Shown piece after piece: positions 1 to 9,788 of a DNA stretch of 64,000 bases. Both the position numbers and the translations under genes were made by a program. The notes beneath the pieces were generated by a model that saw only the letters and a program-made list of their open reading frames with translations, made no database searches and was not told where the DNA came from. How positions within the stretch are numbered: the stretch's first letter is position 1; the number at the start of each line of letters is the position of its first letter. The stretch covers positions 31,105,647-31,169,646 of the forward strand of contig JAYGXS010000003.1 in the NCBI GenBank assembly GCA_036362985.1, written 5' to 3'. The DNA comes from Ligula intestinalis (Eukaryota > Platyhelminthes > Cestoda > Diphyllobothriidea > Diphyllobothriidae).

Positions 1-852
1 ATATGCAAATATACTTTTGTACTCACTCGGAAGCAAATTACATCTTCTTCAGACTATAAGTGAAAGTACAGGATAGCTTGTGGCCTTAAGAAACGTTTTC
101 TATTCCCGAATTACTGTGAACCAAATTTGCCGCTACACTCGTATGCAAGGTTTCCAAGCATATCAATACCTCTTCCACAGGATTAATTCCACCTTCAGAT
201 ATTGTGAAATGTTATGATTTAATAACAGGAGAGAATAGCAAGCAATGTTACGTTTTTATGCAGATTATCGACTACAAATGTCATAGTTATAAGAAGCACA
301 ACATGTAACGTACCCAACCCACTAACTCTCAAATGAGCAGATGAATATTATTTGCAAAAACAACGGGGACTGTAATGACAATTTCTAGCCTATAAGCCGT
401 GATCAGCCAGCTATACCTAATCGCAGGTATTAATGCATCTCACTAAATTGGCAGGGGAGGCCACTTTAGTCGGAGCACAGCCGATGGGCTGGTTTGAATG
501 ACTCAAGTGGTAAGAAAATTCGACGCGAACTCTGGAGGACCAGCCCTCAGTTTTCTGCATAGCTCAGATGAATAAAGTTACGATTCCGGTGAACGCTTCG
601 ACTTCTTCTATGCATAGTTTATGCCAGAACAATATCTACTTATTAAAATTATGTAGCATGAGATTTTGTACTTCTAAAGAGGTTACCGTTGTTGGAAAAG
701 GCGGTCGTTCTGAGACTATGGTGCACAAGTTTTGCATTCTCATAGTGAAGATGGCAGTGAAAAATAACAGATTCGCATGAAGTAAACGTGAACTGAATGT
801 AAACATATTTTGGGGCTCACCCGTTAGGGCAAGTTAGCGGTGAACAACTTAC
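1..852. other. intron downstream of the last visible MEGF6-like exon
   Basis: This stretch follows the donor site of the last exon seen, so it should be intron of the minus-strand multi-EGF gene. I see no further EGF exon in it. About 345-425 carries a worn, antisense fragment of the tRNA-Arg-derived SINE tail (family B). The rest is AT-rich with no recognisable coding or RNA gene. The 70-codon open frame at 568-780 on the plus strand has no family features. Confidence 0.5.
345..425 (-). repeat. SINE family B, tail fragment
   Basis: Diverged antisense tail: GGGGACTGTAATGACAATTT, then AAGCCGTGATCAGCCAGC and a TATACC, in the same order as the better copies at 11.99 and 60.6 kb. Confidence 0.45.
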
Positions 853-1036
853 CTTTATCGCATTTATCACCCCATCTGCCAGGTGGACATCCCCCATTGC
901 AACGTCCAGTTTCCGGATCACAACCTCTGGGACACTTTGCACACTTCTGACGACAGTCCTGACCGTAAAAGCCTGGAGGACAGACTTGTCGACAGCCCTC
1001 GGAGTGGTAGCCAGGTTTGCACAGACACTCACCAGT
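853..1036 (-). CDS. MEGF6-like: MEGF6-like gene, exon 14 of those visible: laminin-type EGF repeats
   Basis: Exon of a secreted multi-EGF protein. It follows acceptor AG at 1038-1037 and begins in phase 0 with ACT (Thr). It ends one base into a codon before GTAAGT (852-847), giving 61 whole codons. The first residues, TGECLCKPGY, complete the EGF left open by exon 13 (which ends CHPE), so the joined text reads as an unbroken domain. Next comes a laminin-type EGF (CPPGFYGQDCRQKC, then C-PRG-C) and the start of another (CPPGRWGDKC). The phase-1 exit means the next exon, outside the window, must supply two bases. Laminin-type EGF chains form rigid extracellular rods. No stop codon is seen, so the gene continues beyond base 1. 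Confidence 0.87.
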
Positions 1037-1784
1037 CTTTGGTTGAAAAGAAGAAGAGGAAGTGTAAACTAAACGAAAACCCAATCATCCGAATGAAAAA
1101 TAAATAAATGGAAGGAGTTTCGAAAATGAAAAAAAGCGCAGAAAGACTATTTCTGGCCTGCCAGCCGTCGCCAGGAAGGTATGTCTTTAGACTGTGTAGT
1201 CACTGTTTGTATTTAGTCAAACAAACGAGGGAATAAAGTTAAAAATCCAAAGGGACGAAGTCCCCCCCCTCCCTCAAAGCATCCCACTTGCAGGTCATTG
1301 TTATGCGATTAAAGAAAGCTGCGTTCACCGGAAATGCCAGCGAATCAGTGGTAAACTGAAAATGCACGAACATATTAGTAATCGAAATTATGCCTGCGAC
1401 CATGAGAACCAAACCAAGAGTGGGCACTGTAGAAATTGGGGAAGTCAGTATATTAGAAAATATGATACTTTGAAATTTTTCGTACTTTACTGCGATGATT
1501 GACTGCTTTTTTATATCGTTATCTGCTGAAAAACCGAAAATCGGAGCAAGTTTTGTGGCGGGACAGCAGCTCAGTCAAATAATTTCCGTGCAGAATGCGA
1601 AGCAGATCAGAGTGTAGTTCACCTGCTTTGGTAAACTCGAATCTAGTCCTTTGTGTGCTGTTACATAGCAGTACAACTTATTAAAACACACAGACTCTGC
1701 CATTTACTGACTTTTAATCTAACTGCAACTAGAGAACAACAAAGCAGTGAGTAAAGACAACGGATGCAGTGTGGAACGACCTAC
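1037..1784 (-). other. intron between exons 13 and 14
   Basis: About 750 bp bounded by donor GTAGGT at 1784-1779 and acceptor AG at 1038-1037 on the minus strand. I see nothing recognisable inside. The open frame on minus 1239-1427 (62 codons) has no domain features. Confidence 0.7.
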
Positions 1785-2132
1785 CTCTGGGTGACAGCCC
1801 TTGAAGTTGCGTTCAGGATTGTAGCACTTCGCTGGACAGGCATTAGTGCACATCTCGCCATAGGTGCCCTCCGGGCAGGTGAAAGCACAGTTAGCGCCAT
1901 ACCGCCCAGGCGCACAGGTGCACGTGCCGGTCTCGCTGTGGCAGTATCCGGTGGAACAGGTTTTGGGGCAGCGTTGGTCACATGTGGGCCCCCAGAAGCC
2001 GGGCGGGCAGCCCTGCTTCTCACAGTGCTTGCCGTGCGTTCTGGGTGGGCAGATACATTCGCCGGTAACTGAGTTGCAGTTTCTGGAGGCGGCGCACTCA
2101 CAGGGGCGTTTGCATTGACGACCCCAGAAACC
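1785..2132 (-). CDS. MEGF6-like: MEGF6-like gene, exon 13: large exon with several laminin-type EGF repeats
   Basis: At 348 bp (116 codons) this is the largest exon of the gene here. It follows a pyrimidine-rich tract and acceptor AG at 2134-2133, starts in phase 0 with GGT (Gly), and ends in phase 0 at GAG before GTAGGT. It reads GFWGRQCKRPCECAAS and continues through four EGF modules, including CPPGFWGPTCDQRCPKTC and CAPGRYGANCAFTC. The spacing of paired cysteines with a conserved G-x-W/Y-G-x-x-C motif is the laminin-type pattern of MEGF6, MEGF10 and MEGF11. The preceding exon ends ECPT and this one begins GFWG, which joins into one domain. Strong open frames in the other readings of this exon are shadows of its GC-rich codons. 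Confidence 0.9.
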
Positions 2133-2267
2133 CTATGGGGGGGAAAGAAAGGTAATACAGCGGGGTGTTCGTAGGAAAAAACTGCTACAGTCGTTGATGA
2201 AGGCGGAACTCACTCGTCCCGCTCTGTCGTGGAGGCTCACTCTCGATCCCCGCTAGCAGCCACAGAG

Positions 2268-2325
2268 TGGCTAGTAGTGAAGGCTGATAACTAAGACTGG
2301 AGTGGTCATTTCTGGCTCATTGGCC
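2268..2325 (-). repeat. SINE family B, tail fragment
   Basis: Antisense tail fragment with GACTGGAGTGGTCATTTCTG and GGCTCATTGGCC, matching the reverse complement of the family-B tail. The tRNA-like head is missing. It lies about 140 bp from a sense copy of the same family. Confidence 0.5.
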
Positions 2326-2467
2326 GACAGTGTTCATCTGCGTACACTATTAGATGCGGGGCTTGACAGTAAAACCCAAGGCAGAATGGAAAGAGCGAGT
2401 TCCGTTAATAGCCAGTGAGTGTTCGTCAACGAATGGCAATATTTAAATTTAAACCGGTAAGAAAAAG

Positions 2468-2612
2468 AGCCTATGGCTCGATGGTCAGCGTATTCGACTT
2501 CTGATCAGTAAAGCGCGGGTCTGAGCCTGGTGTTGAGTATGACTGACTGATAACGGCTGAGCCAAAAATGCCCATTCCAATCTCCCCATCTTTGCCGGCA
2601 GTGTTGATCCGC
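2468..2612 (+). mobile_element. SINE family B copy, tRNA-Arg-like head plus tail
   Basis: Short non-autonomous retroelement in sense orientation. It starts with a tRNA-like head containing an A-box-like GGCTCGATGGTCAG and a decayed B-box-like GCGGGTCTGAGCC. It continues into the family tail: TATGACTGACTGATAACG, then GCCCATTCCAATCTCCCC and TCTTTGCCGGCA. The same head and tail recur at 37.8, 56.1 and 60.6 kb, which proves it is a family rather than a tRNA gene. The head most resembles tRNA-Arg(UCU), from the form in the 56.1-kb copy. An antisense piece of the same tail lies just upstream at about 2268-2325. Confidence 0.72.
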
Positions 2613-4436
2613 CTAAAGTTGTTGCAAGCAAAAACGAAAACAGACGCCTCTCCCGTCTGTAGACCATTTCCCATTCGTTTGCTTTCATCAGCATCATCGT
2701 AACTATCAACTTCATCGTCATCACTATCGTACTCTTTATCGTACTCATTGCAATCATTATTGAGCCGATGTCCAGGATTGACCCTTGGAAGTATTAGAGC
2801 AGGCTACAGCGACGAGTCAATGACAAAAGCATACGCCTCAGATAATCGATCAATAAGTTTCCAAAATCGACCAATTTTCATTGATGCAGTGGGTACGCTC
2901 AATGAACAAGTGACACGAACACATTTTTGCCTTCGCTCACATGCGTGATATTCTGACTGAGACGTTAGCAGCCTGTACATAATACATACTCCCTTTGCTG
3001 ACGTTCTCTTGTTCCAGAACACTCAGGATTTCGAGCAGCTCCTTCGTTGGATCCGCCCCGGGCGGTATAATACGCAAGTAGGACAGACCAGTAAAGGCCG
3101 CTCATAGAATATTCCAGATGGCTGCCGACGAAACGCCTGACTGAAGCATAACCGACAAAACGGTTTTGCTCACTTGTTATGTGCCCCCCTTCCTCCTTCC
3201 CACCCCTCGGATTCGAGGCTGGGTTCTTCAAGGCCTCTGATTCTTCGTGTTCGTTTACTCATTAACATTCCCCAAAATGCGGAATAAGAACTCGGATTGG
3301 CTTTACAAATTCCAGCGACGCCTTTCAGGTCTGCCGACTAAATGGAAGAAATTAAGGCCGTTTAAATTTGTGTTGAGGGTAGAAATGTGAGAGCCTGTTG
3401 CGTTGACTCATCCTCTCTTAACCAGCCACGTTTTTGTGCACTCGCGCGTGAAAAACTCCCCACACTTCCTTAGTTGATCGCTGCGAGAGGCCCGCGATGT
3501 CCTGTCCATTCTAAGATCCCTTCGACGACTCGCCTGCTGAGGCGCACATTACCTCGAAACAATCGATGCACACAGTCTCACCTAATTGGCCAAGAACACA
3601 CTCCGCACTCAGAGCTTTTCAGCAGCGGACAAAACTTCACGGACACATCTGGCGTGCAGACGCAACAGCTGGCAGCTGGCTCGTAACACGGCCTTTGTAC
3701 TTTTCATTTTCCGGCAGTAAAGCTCTGTCCACCAACACTGCCTTGCCTGGCTCGTGATTTGGAGATCCTTCGCTTGTCGACACTACCACCTCCACAAATT
3801 CAAATTGATGTAGGTGAGTTTGGTCGATTTATAATTGGCTGCAGTCTTTAAACTGCGGGAGTCGGAGACAGTCATATGCCGTTTTTTAAAGGGTAAAGCA
3901 AAACGCTGGTACAAATAAAACGTGGACCTAACGACTGAATTCCAGATTCAGTTCTGTAGATGTTTTGAATGAAAAACAAGCGAGTTTGGGGCATGCCCTC
4001 GGCGCGGGCTTCACACCACACCAGCCACCCTGCTTAATCCCATCGCCAGACGACTGACCACCTCGAACAGTGGACTGGAGCATGAACGAGAGCGTGACAG
4101 TTATTTCGACGCCCTCACCCTGATAAATCTAATGCGCCTTGAATCTTTTAAGAGACGACCAGGTCGTCCTTCTCCTCCCAAGATGGAGAGTCAAATTTAG
4201 CAGCCTCCTATAGCACCCACACACTGATAGGATCGTATATGCCCCCTTTCAGAAAACTTAGTAAATTGCCTAAGTAACATGTCATCGGCAGTTCGTCTTA
4301 TATTGTTGCGGAAAGAAGACCAGCGTAAAGAAAAACATCCTTAATCCAACCAAACTTTAGTAACTAAAGCATAGCCGCTGTTGAACTTCGGTCACATAGT
4401 GTCACGTCCTTCCGTTGAGTTGGGCTCTTGGAAACG

Positions 4437-4715
4437 GTGTGTGTGTGTGTTTTATGGGGGATATGGGGTGTCCAGCTGGGGGTTGAACGTGAAGGTCGTG
4501 GCAGATCGCATCATCTTTCTCGCGTAGGTGGTGGCTACGCCTAGCGTCCCTGGCTGGCATCCAACTCTCACTTGTGGCTCCCCGGAGCTAGGCTTTGCCT
4601 GGCGGCCACCCCCCGGCTCCCCGCCTCGATCAGCGGGCTAAACCAAGTGAGGGTCTCCGGTGTGTGTGTCCCTACGCCCAGTATGTCCCCGGGTTGCAGC
4701 TGTAAGCATCCTAGC
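4437..4715 (+). repeat. GC-rich dispersed repeat, possibly LINE 5' leader
   Basis: After a short GT run (4437-4452) comes a compact GC-rich block unlike the flanking DNA, with GGTGGTGGCTACGCCTAGCG, CCCGGAGCTAGGCTTTGCC and GTATGTCCCCGGGTTGCAGC. From memory, similar blocks accompany LINE copies in tapeworm genomes. It lies about 0.8 kb upstream of the LINE frame in the same orientation, so it could be part of its untranslated leader. That assignment is inference; from this window alone it is just a distinct block. Confidence 0.35.
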
Positions 4716-5553
4716 AGATGTAGTTGATGAAAGGACGCTACTTACTGTACACGGTACCATTGTATGTCTGTACTTTACTGCTTACGTTCCTCACTTGTTT
4801 ACACTCTGCTACGCTTGCTCTCTCTAGTTGCTTTCATCATTATTACCACTGCTGCGATCATTGCCTACCGCAATGGCTTCAGCACTTCAGTACTACCGTA
4901 GCGTTCCCTTATCTGCGTAATCCACTCGATATCCGTTAGTCTTAACATTGCGTATGTATGCGTGACTCTAAATCTAGTTTATCTTATCGTTTAACTTTTC
5001 TGTTTGTTATTGGTTATATGTTACTTTGCCTCATATTTCTAGTGTTAACTCTACAACCATGCCTATACCATTCCATTACCGTGCTCTTAAAGTGACCTTA
5101 TTCCACCGTAGCGATTCCTACTCAACTAGTAGTCCTACCGCCATGACTAGCACTCTTAGTCCTCATAGAGTTTGCCTCCGCAGTAGCATCAATAACACCT
5201 AACTCGTAGCAGAAATTCTACCCACAGTCAGATGCCGTAGCACTAGAACGGCTATCACTTATACGTAAGACACAGCCCCTTTCACCGCTACTGCTACTAG
5301 GATAATTACTTCTGCTCCCACCCCCTACTTCCCAAATTCTCCCTCCCCCCTAAAAGTCCTCAGCAAAACTGAAGGCAGGCTCACAGCCAAGTGGTCGTTC
5401 GGCACCAAAACACTCGCGGCCCATGGTGCAGTTCGGCAGCAGTTGTGGGTGACCGGCAGTCCCTTTGTGGAGTAGCGCTGCTGCCCCTCGCGAGAGGGTT
5501 GATGGACCTAGAAAAGGTGGATTCCAAACACGCTGGGTTGCGACATCTGCCAG
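4716..5553 (+). other. region upstream of the LINE frame, no gene seen
   Basis: Pyrimidine-rich DNA up to about 5340, then a GC-rich stretch at 5350-5553. The latter may be 5' leader of the LINE because it runs into its frame without a break. The 128-codon open frame on the minus strand at 5350-5736 overlaps the LINE 5' end antisense and has no family features. Confidence 0.4.
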
Positions 5554-5856
5554 TTGACCGTGGCTGACAGAATGCAAACACGCGGTCGAAACACTACAAA
5601 CGCAAATCAAAACTTCGTTCTTCCCCACCCTCCCTCTAACCCGTTTCCTTCCCGCAGGACAGCTCCCAGAGCTCACAGGACGACAGCCCAGGGAGCTCAG
5701 GTAAGTCCTATCACCTTCGGCGCTTGGAATGTTCATTCCCTTTTAGATAACACGAGGAGAATTCGACCGGAACGAAGAACAGCGCTCATCGCCCGGGAAC
5801 TGGCGCGCTTCAAGGTGGACATCGCCGCACTCAGTGGAAACCCGCTTCTCCGATGA
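5554..5856 (+). pseudogene. LINE endonuclease, N-terminal piece
   Basis: The first piece of the LINE polyprotein. The informative part is the last 50 residues, beginning [13 protein letters not shown], which is the N-terminal strand of the exonuclease-endonuclease-phosphatase fold with its metal-site Asn (WNVHSLL). It then runs through [20 protein letters not shown]. The frame is lost at about 5836, where one extra G in the run at 5836-5837 makes the reading leave the motif that normally holds the catalytic Glu. The true 5' limit is unclear because no preferred start codon stands out; residues before about 50 are low in family information. Confidence 0.75.
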
Positions 5857-6538
5857 AGGTTCCATAGAAGAGGTGGGTGCCGGCTACACCTTCTTCTATG
5901 TGGGCCGTCCGACGGCAGAGCGACGCGAGACCGGCGTCGCCTTTGCCATCCGGAAGGACATCGTGGGACGACTACCCTGTACGCCGCAGGGTATCAACGA
6001 ACGCCTGCTGAGTCTCCGCCTGCCTCTCTGGGGTGGAAAATTCGCCACTCTCGTTAGTGTCTACGCTCCTCCGATGACCAGCTCTGACGAGACAAAGAAC
6101 AAGTTCTACGAGGATCTGCACGCCCTCCTGGCCTCAGTGCCGAAGGCAGACAAGTTGATAGTCCTTGGTGACTTCAATGCCCGCGTCGGCACAGACCACG
6201 ACGCCTGGAGAGGAGTGCTCGGACCCCACGGCCTCCGAGGACTCAACGACAATGGCCTACTCCTCCTTCGCACCTGCACGGTGCACCGTCTCATACTGAC
6301 CAAAACCTACTTCAGCCAACCGCTGCAGCACAAGGCGACCTGGATGCACCCCAGGTCTCGTCAGTGGCACCTTCTGGATTATGTCCTCGTGCGGCGACGC
6401 GACCAGCAGGACGTGTTGGTGACAAAGGCAATGCCGGGTGCCGATGGTGATACCGATCATCGTCTCATCATCTCCAAGATACGGATCCGTCTTCAACCAC
6501 GCAGGAGACCTCAAGGTAAGGACCTCCAGGTAAGTTGA
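5834..6538 (+). pseudogene. LINE endonuclease domain (EEP family), main piece
   Basis: Continues the endonuclease in frame 2. The first residues, METRFSDEG, carry the ETRF element that belongs directly after the preceding piece. Visible motifs: YAPP at 77-80, GDFN at 112-115 (metal and phosphate site), LLDYVLV at about 180-186, and the catalytic TDHRLI at 207-212. In LINEs this domain nicks target DNA to prime reverse transcription. The frame ends at TGA 6536-6538. The lost base lies near 6518-6522: reading on one frame over gives a smooth link to the RT piece, so endonuclease and RT were originally continuous. Confidence 0.85.
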
Positions 6539-8364
6539 ATACTGCTCTGTTACACTTGCCTGCCAAGCGTTTACGTTTCAGCAACGAGTTAACCCAACAA
6601 CCGAATAACCTCCCAGTCGCAGAAGAGAACCCCTCCACGGAGACTCGATGGTGTCAACTACGGGATGCTGTGCAATCCACTGCCAAACGCATCCTTGGGC
6701 CCGCGCCCCGCCCACACCAAGACTGGTTTGACGAAAATGATGCAGCCATCAGTACTCTCATCTCTGAGAAGAATCGCCTCCGCAACGAATATGTCGCTCA
6801 CTCTACGGACGCCACGAAAGCAGCCTACTACCAAAGTCACCGTCTTGTACAGCAGCGGCTGCGGGAAATGCAGGACGCCTGGATGGCTCGTAAGGTTGAG
6901 GAAATCCAAGGCTACGCGGATCGCAATGAATGGAAGAACTTCTTCGCTGCGCTCAAAGCAGTCTACAGCCCCGTAGTGAGGGGCACAGCACCACTTCTCA
7001 GCGCGGACGGTACCACCCTCATCACTGAGAAGACCCAACTTCTGAGCCGCTGGGCCGAGCACTTCCAAAGTGTACTCAACCGGCCCTCTGCCACCTCTGA
7101 GGCTGCCATTGAGCGGTTGCCCCAAGTCGAAATTAATGCTGATCTCGACCTCCCACTAACCCCTGAGGAGACCACGAAGGCTGTGCAGCAGCTGTCCAGC
7201 GGGAAGGCACCCGGGTCCGACGGGATCCCGGCGGAGATTTACAAATATGGTGGCCACCAACTCATAACTCACCTCACCACCCTGTTCCAAGAGATGTGGC
7301 GACAGGGCCAAGTTCCCCAGGATTTCAAGGACGCCACCATCGTCCACCTCTACAAGCGTAAGGGGAAGCGCCAGGTCTGTGACAACCACCGCGGCATCTC
7401 ACTGCTGAATATTGCCGGAAAAATCTTCGCACGCATTCTCCTCAATCGTCTGAATAGCCACCTGGAACAAGGGCTTCTGCCTGAAAGTCAGTGTGGTTTT
7501 CGACGTCACCGCGGCACCACTGACATGATATTTGCCGCGCGTCAGTTGCAGGAGAAATGTCAAGAGATGCGAACCCACCTCTACACTACGTTCGAAGATC
7601 TGACAAAAGCCTTCGACATGGTGAACCGGCCCGGACTCTGGAAGGTTATGCAGAAGTTTGGCTGTCCGGAACACTTCACCCACATGGTTCGACAACTCGA
7701 TGATGGGATGATGGCGCGCGTCACGGACTACGGAACGCTGTCTGAAGCCTTTGCAGTGACCAATGGAGTGAAGCAGGGCTGTGTCCTCACACCCACCCTC
7801 TTCAGTCTCATGTTCTCTGCCATGCTGATGGACGCCTACCGTGACGAGCGTCCCGGAATCCCCCTCAACTACAGAACGGACGGAAACCTCCTCAACATTC
7901 GTCGGATGCAGGCCCCCACGCGCGTCTCCACAACCACAGTTCATGATCTGCTGTTTGCGGACGACTGCGCTCTCAACACCACCACCGAAGCAGATGTGCA
8001 AAGGAGCATGGAACTCTTTGCAGCAGGTTGCGCCAACTTAAGCCTCACCATCAACAGGGACAAGGCGGTGGTTGTGCATCAACCGCCGCCAGGTGCTGAC
8101 CTCAACCCCGCACGCATCAACGTCAATGGAGCCGTACCGCAGAACGTGGAGAACTTCACTTACCTCGGCAGTACGCTTTCCCGCAACGCTAAAATAGACG
8201 CTGAGGTTGCCCGGAGAATCTCCAAAGCCAGTCAAGCCTTCGGTCGGCTACAAGCCTCCGTATGGAATCGTCATGGTCTTCAACTGTCAACGAAATTGAA
8301 GATGTACAAGGCTGTTGTGCTGGCAACACTTGTACGGAGCGGAGACTTGGACTGTCTATGCTAG
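6535..8364 (+). pseudogene. LINE reverse transcriptase domain
   Basis: A 609-codon open frame holding the whole palm and fingers of a LINE reverse transcriptase. Motifs by residue: SSGKAPGSDGIP at 221-232, NHRGISLLNIAGK at 284-296, QCGFRRHRGTTD at 319-330, the first catalytic aspartates in FEDLTKAFD at 353-361, GVKQGCVLTPTLFSL at 411-425, and the active-site FADD at 474-477 (bases 7954-7965). All expected metal-binding aspartates are present. The ATG at 6535 is a chance start after the upstream frameshift, not a real initiator. The frame is lost near 8327-8333, where the reading should pass into LYGAETW, and it ends about ten codons later. Confidence 0.92.
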
Positions 8365-9382
8365 CCAAGCGCGGAAACTGAACCCCTTTCACATCAGCTG
8401 CCTACGCCGCATATTGAAGGTGAAGTGGCAGGAGAGGATTCCGGACACGGAAATCCTGGAGAGAACGGGAGTTCTCAGCATCCAGGCCATGCTCAGGCAG
8501 ATACAATTGCGCTGGAGCGGTCACGTGGTACGCATGAACGACGAACGGCTACCCAAGCGACTGTTCTATGGCGATGTCACCGTAGGCACTCGCCGCAAAG
8601 GAGGACAGAAGAGACGTTACAAAGATACCCTGAAGAATTCCCTGCAGCCTCTCCAAATCAACACGCTGAACTGGGAGGAGCTTGCACAGAACCGAACCGC
8701 GTGGCGAAGAGCGGTAAAAACAGGCACCGCAATCTACGAAGCTAGTCGAATTGCCGCCGCCAAGGCAAAACGGACGGCACGCAAGTCTTACAATCCACGG
8801 ACGCACGCTGCCACCACCCAAGCCCTTCCAACGTGTCCGCGTTGTCAACGCACCTTCCGTGCACGCATTGGCCTGGTCGGCAACCTCCGGAAGCCGCGCA
8901 AACCTCCTCCGACAGCATCCACGTCGACTGCACCAAACACTCGGCCAGAGCCTACTCCACCCTCCACCTCGACGGCAATCACCGATGCGAGAGATGCCTC
9001 GTTGCCCTCGTCCACCGACTCCAACTCATCCACAACTTCTTCCACTCCCTCCGACACATTACCGCCCGCAACAACTTCCACACCTGAACCCCCCACCAGC
9101 TCTGAGGGCCTGATATGCCCTCACTGCAATCGCACATTCACCTCACGCATCGGTCTAGTCGGTCAATTGCGAATCCATCGCACAGAGACTGGTGAACTAG
9201 TGCCTGGAGCACCAAAACACAGGCGAGACCGCCACCTTTACTGCCCACACTGCCCCCGATCATTCGCTCATCGCATGGGCCTACTAGGTCACATGCGCAT
9301 TCACGACAGTGGCACTGACCGTGATGTCGGCACACCCAGCACCTCACACATCCCCACCATCAGCCTCAGCCACACTCACTAG
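8315..9382 (+). pseudogene. LINE C-terminal region with C2H2-like zinc fingers
   Basis: Picks up after the third frameshift with [17 protein letters not shown] and [14 protein letters not shown], the usual thumb region of this LINE type. The RWSGHVVRM and [13 protein letters not shown] segments follow, then a basic stretch. Three finger motifs come next: [19 protein letters not shown] at about 8835 has lost both His; [21 protein letters not shown] at about 9115 has Gln for the first His; [21 protein letters not shown] at about 9241 is a complete C-x2-C-x12-H-x3-H. A Ser/Thr/Pro-rich linker separates fingers one and two. The fingers probably bind the element's RNA or target DNA. The reading ends at TAG 9380-9382. 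Confidence 0.85.
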
Positions 9383-9748
9383 TCACCGCGCATCACGATT
9401 GCGTCATCAAATTTGTCGGGAACACAGGTGAGTGCCTCCTCCCTCAGGTAAGTGGAGGCCGTTCTTGCTGAATTTGTCGAACACTATCTTGCCTTTACTG
9501 CCCCAAAATAGCTCCTGTAGTGTATATTACTCGCTCCATTACCGCAATAATATGCATAATAGCTGCGCCTGCAGTTCTGTCTTTAGCACAAACGACAGCC
9601 TCAGTAGCTACTGAAGATTCGCTGCTGCAAGGTAAGCATCTCCCCTCCTCCCCTCTCTCTCGGCCTGTCTGCGTTCCCCCCTCGCCTCCTCTCCCTATCT
9701 CCCTCTTTCCCTTTTTCGATTTTTCCCCTTCGGCCTTTCCCCTCCTCC

Positions 9749-9755
9749 TCCTTCT

Positions 9756-9788
<33 letters not shown>
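9749..9788 (+). repeat. CTT microsatellite in a pyrimidine-rich tract
   Basis: About 12 CTT units inside a C/T block running from about 9640 to 9795. The Arg/Lys-rich open frames on the opposite strand are products of this low complexity. Confidence 0.9.

Larger units (their letters stand above)
5554..9419 (+). mobile_element. non-LTR retrotransposon (LINE): endonuclease, reverse transcriptase, zinc fingers; frameshifted
   Basis: One LINE in the opposite orientation to the host gene. The frames shift three times (frame 1, then 2, 1, 2), near 5836, 6519 and 8330, yet the protein text continues across each break. It was therefore probably one long polyprotein: apurinic-type endonuclease, reverse transcriptase, a C-terminal region and C2H2-like fingers. 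Elements with this layout are abundant in tapeworms; the clade (RTE-like or other) cannot be settled here. The breaks are small and few, so insertion looks fairly recent. It ends at TAG 9380-9382 followed by a short 3' tail. I see no poly(A) tail and no clear target-site duplication. As it stands it cannot make an intact polyprotein. Confidence 0.9.

Noticed and set aside
1764..2118. Open frames of 84-106 codons on both strands over exon 13
   Set aside because: They are shadows of the true minus-strand EGF reading, which shows cysteine spacing, splice sites and phase continuity with its neighbours.
5350..5736. Minus-strand 128-codon gene
   Set aside because: It overlaps the LINE 5' end antisense, has no domain features, and is explained by GC-rich sequence.
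6658..8001. Minus-strand open frames of 155 and 200 codons
   Set aside because: Antisense shadows of the reverse transcriptase frame.
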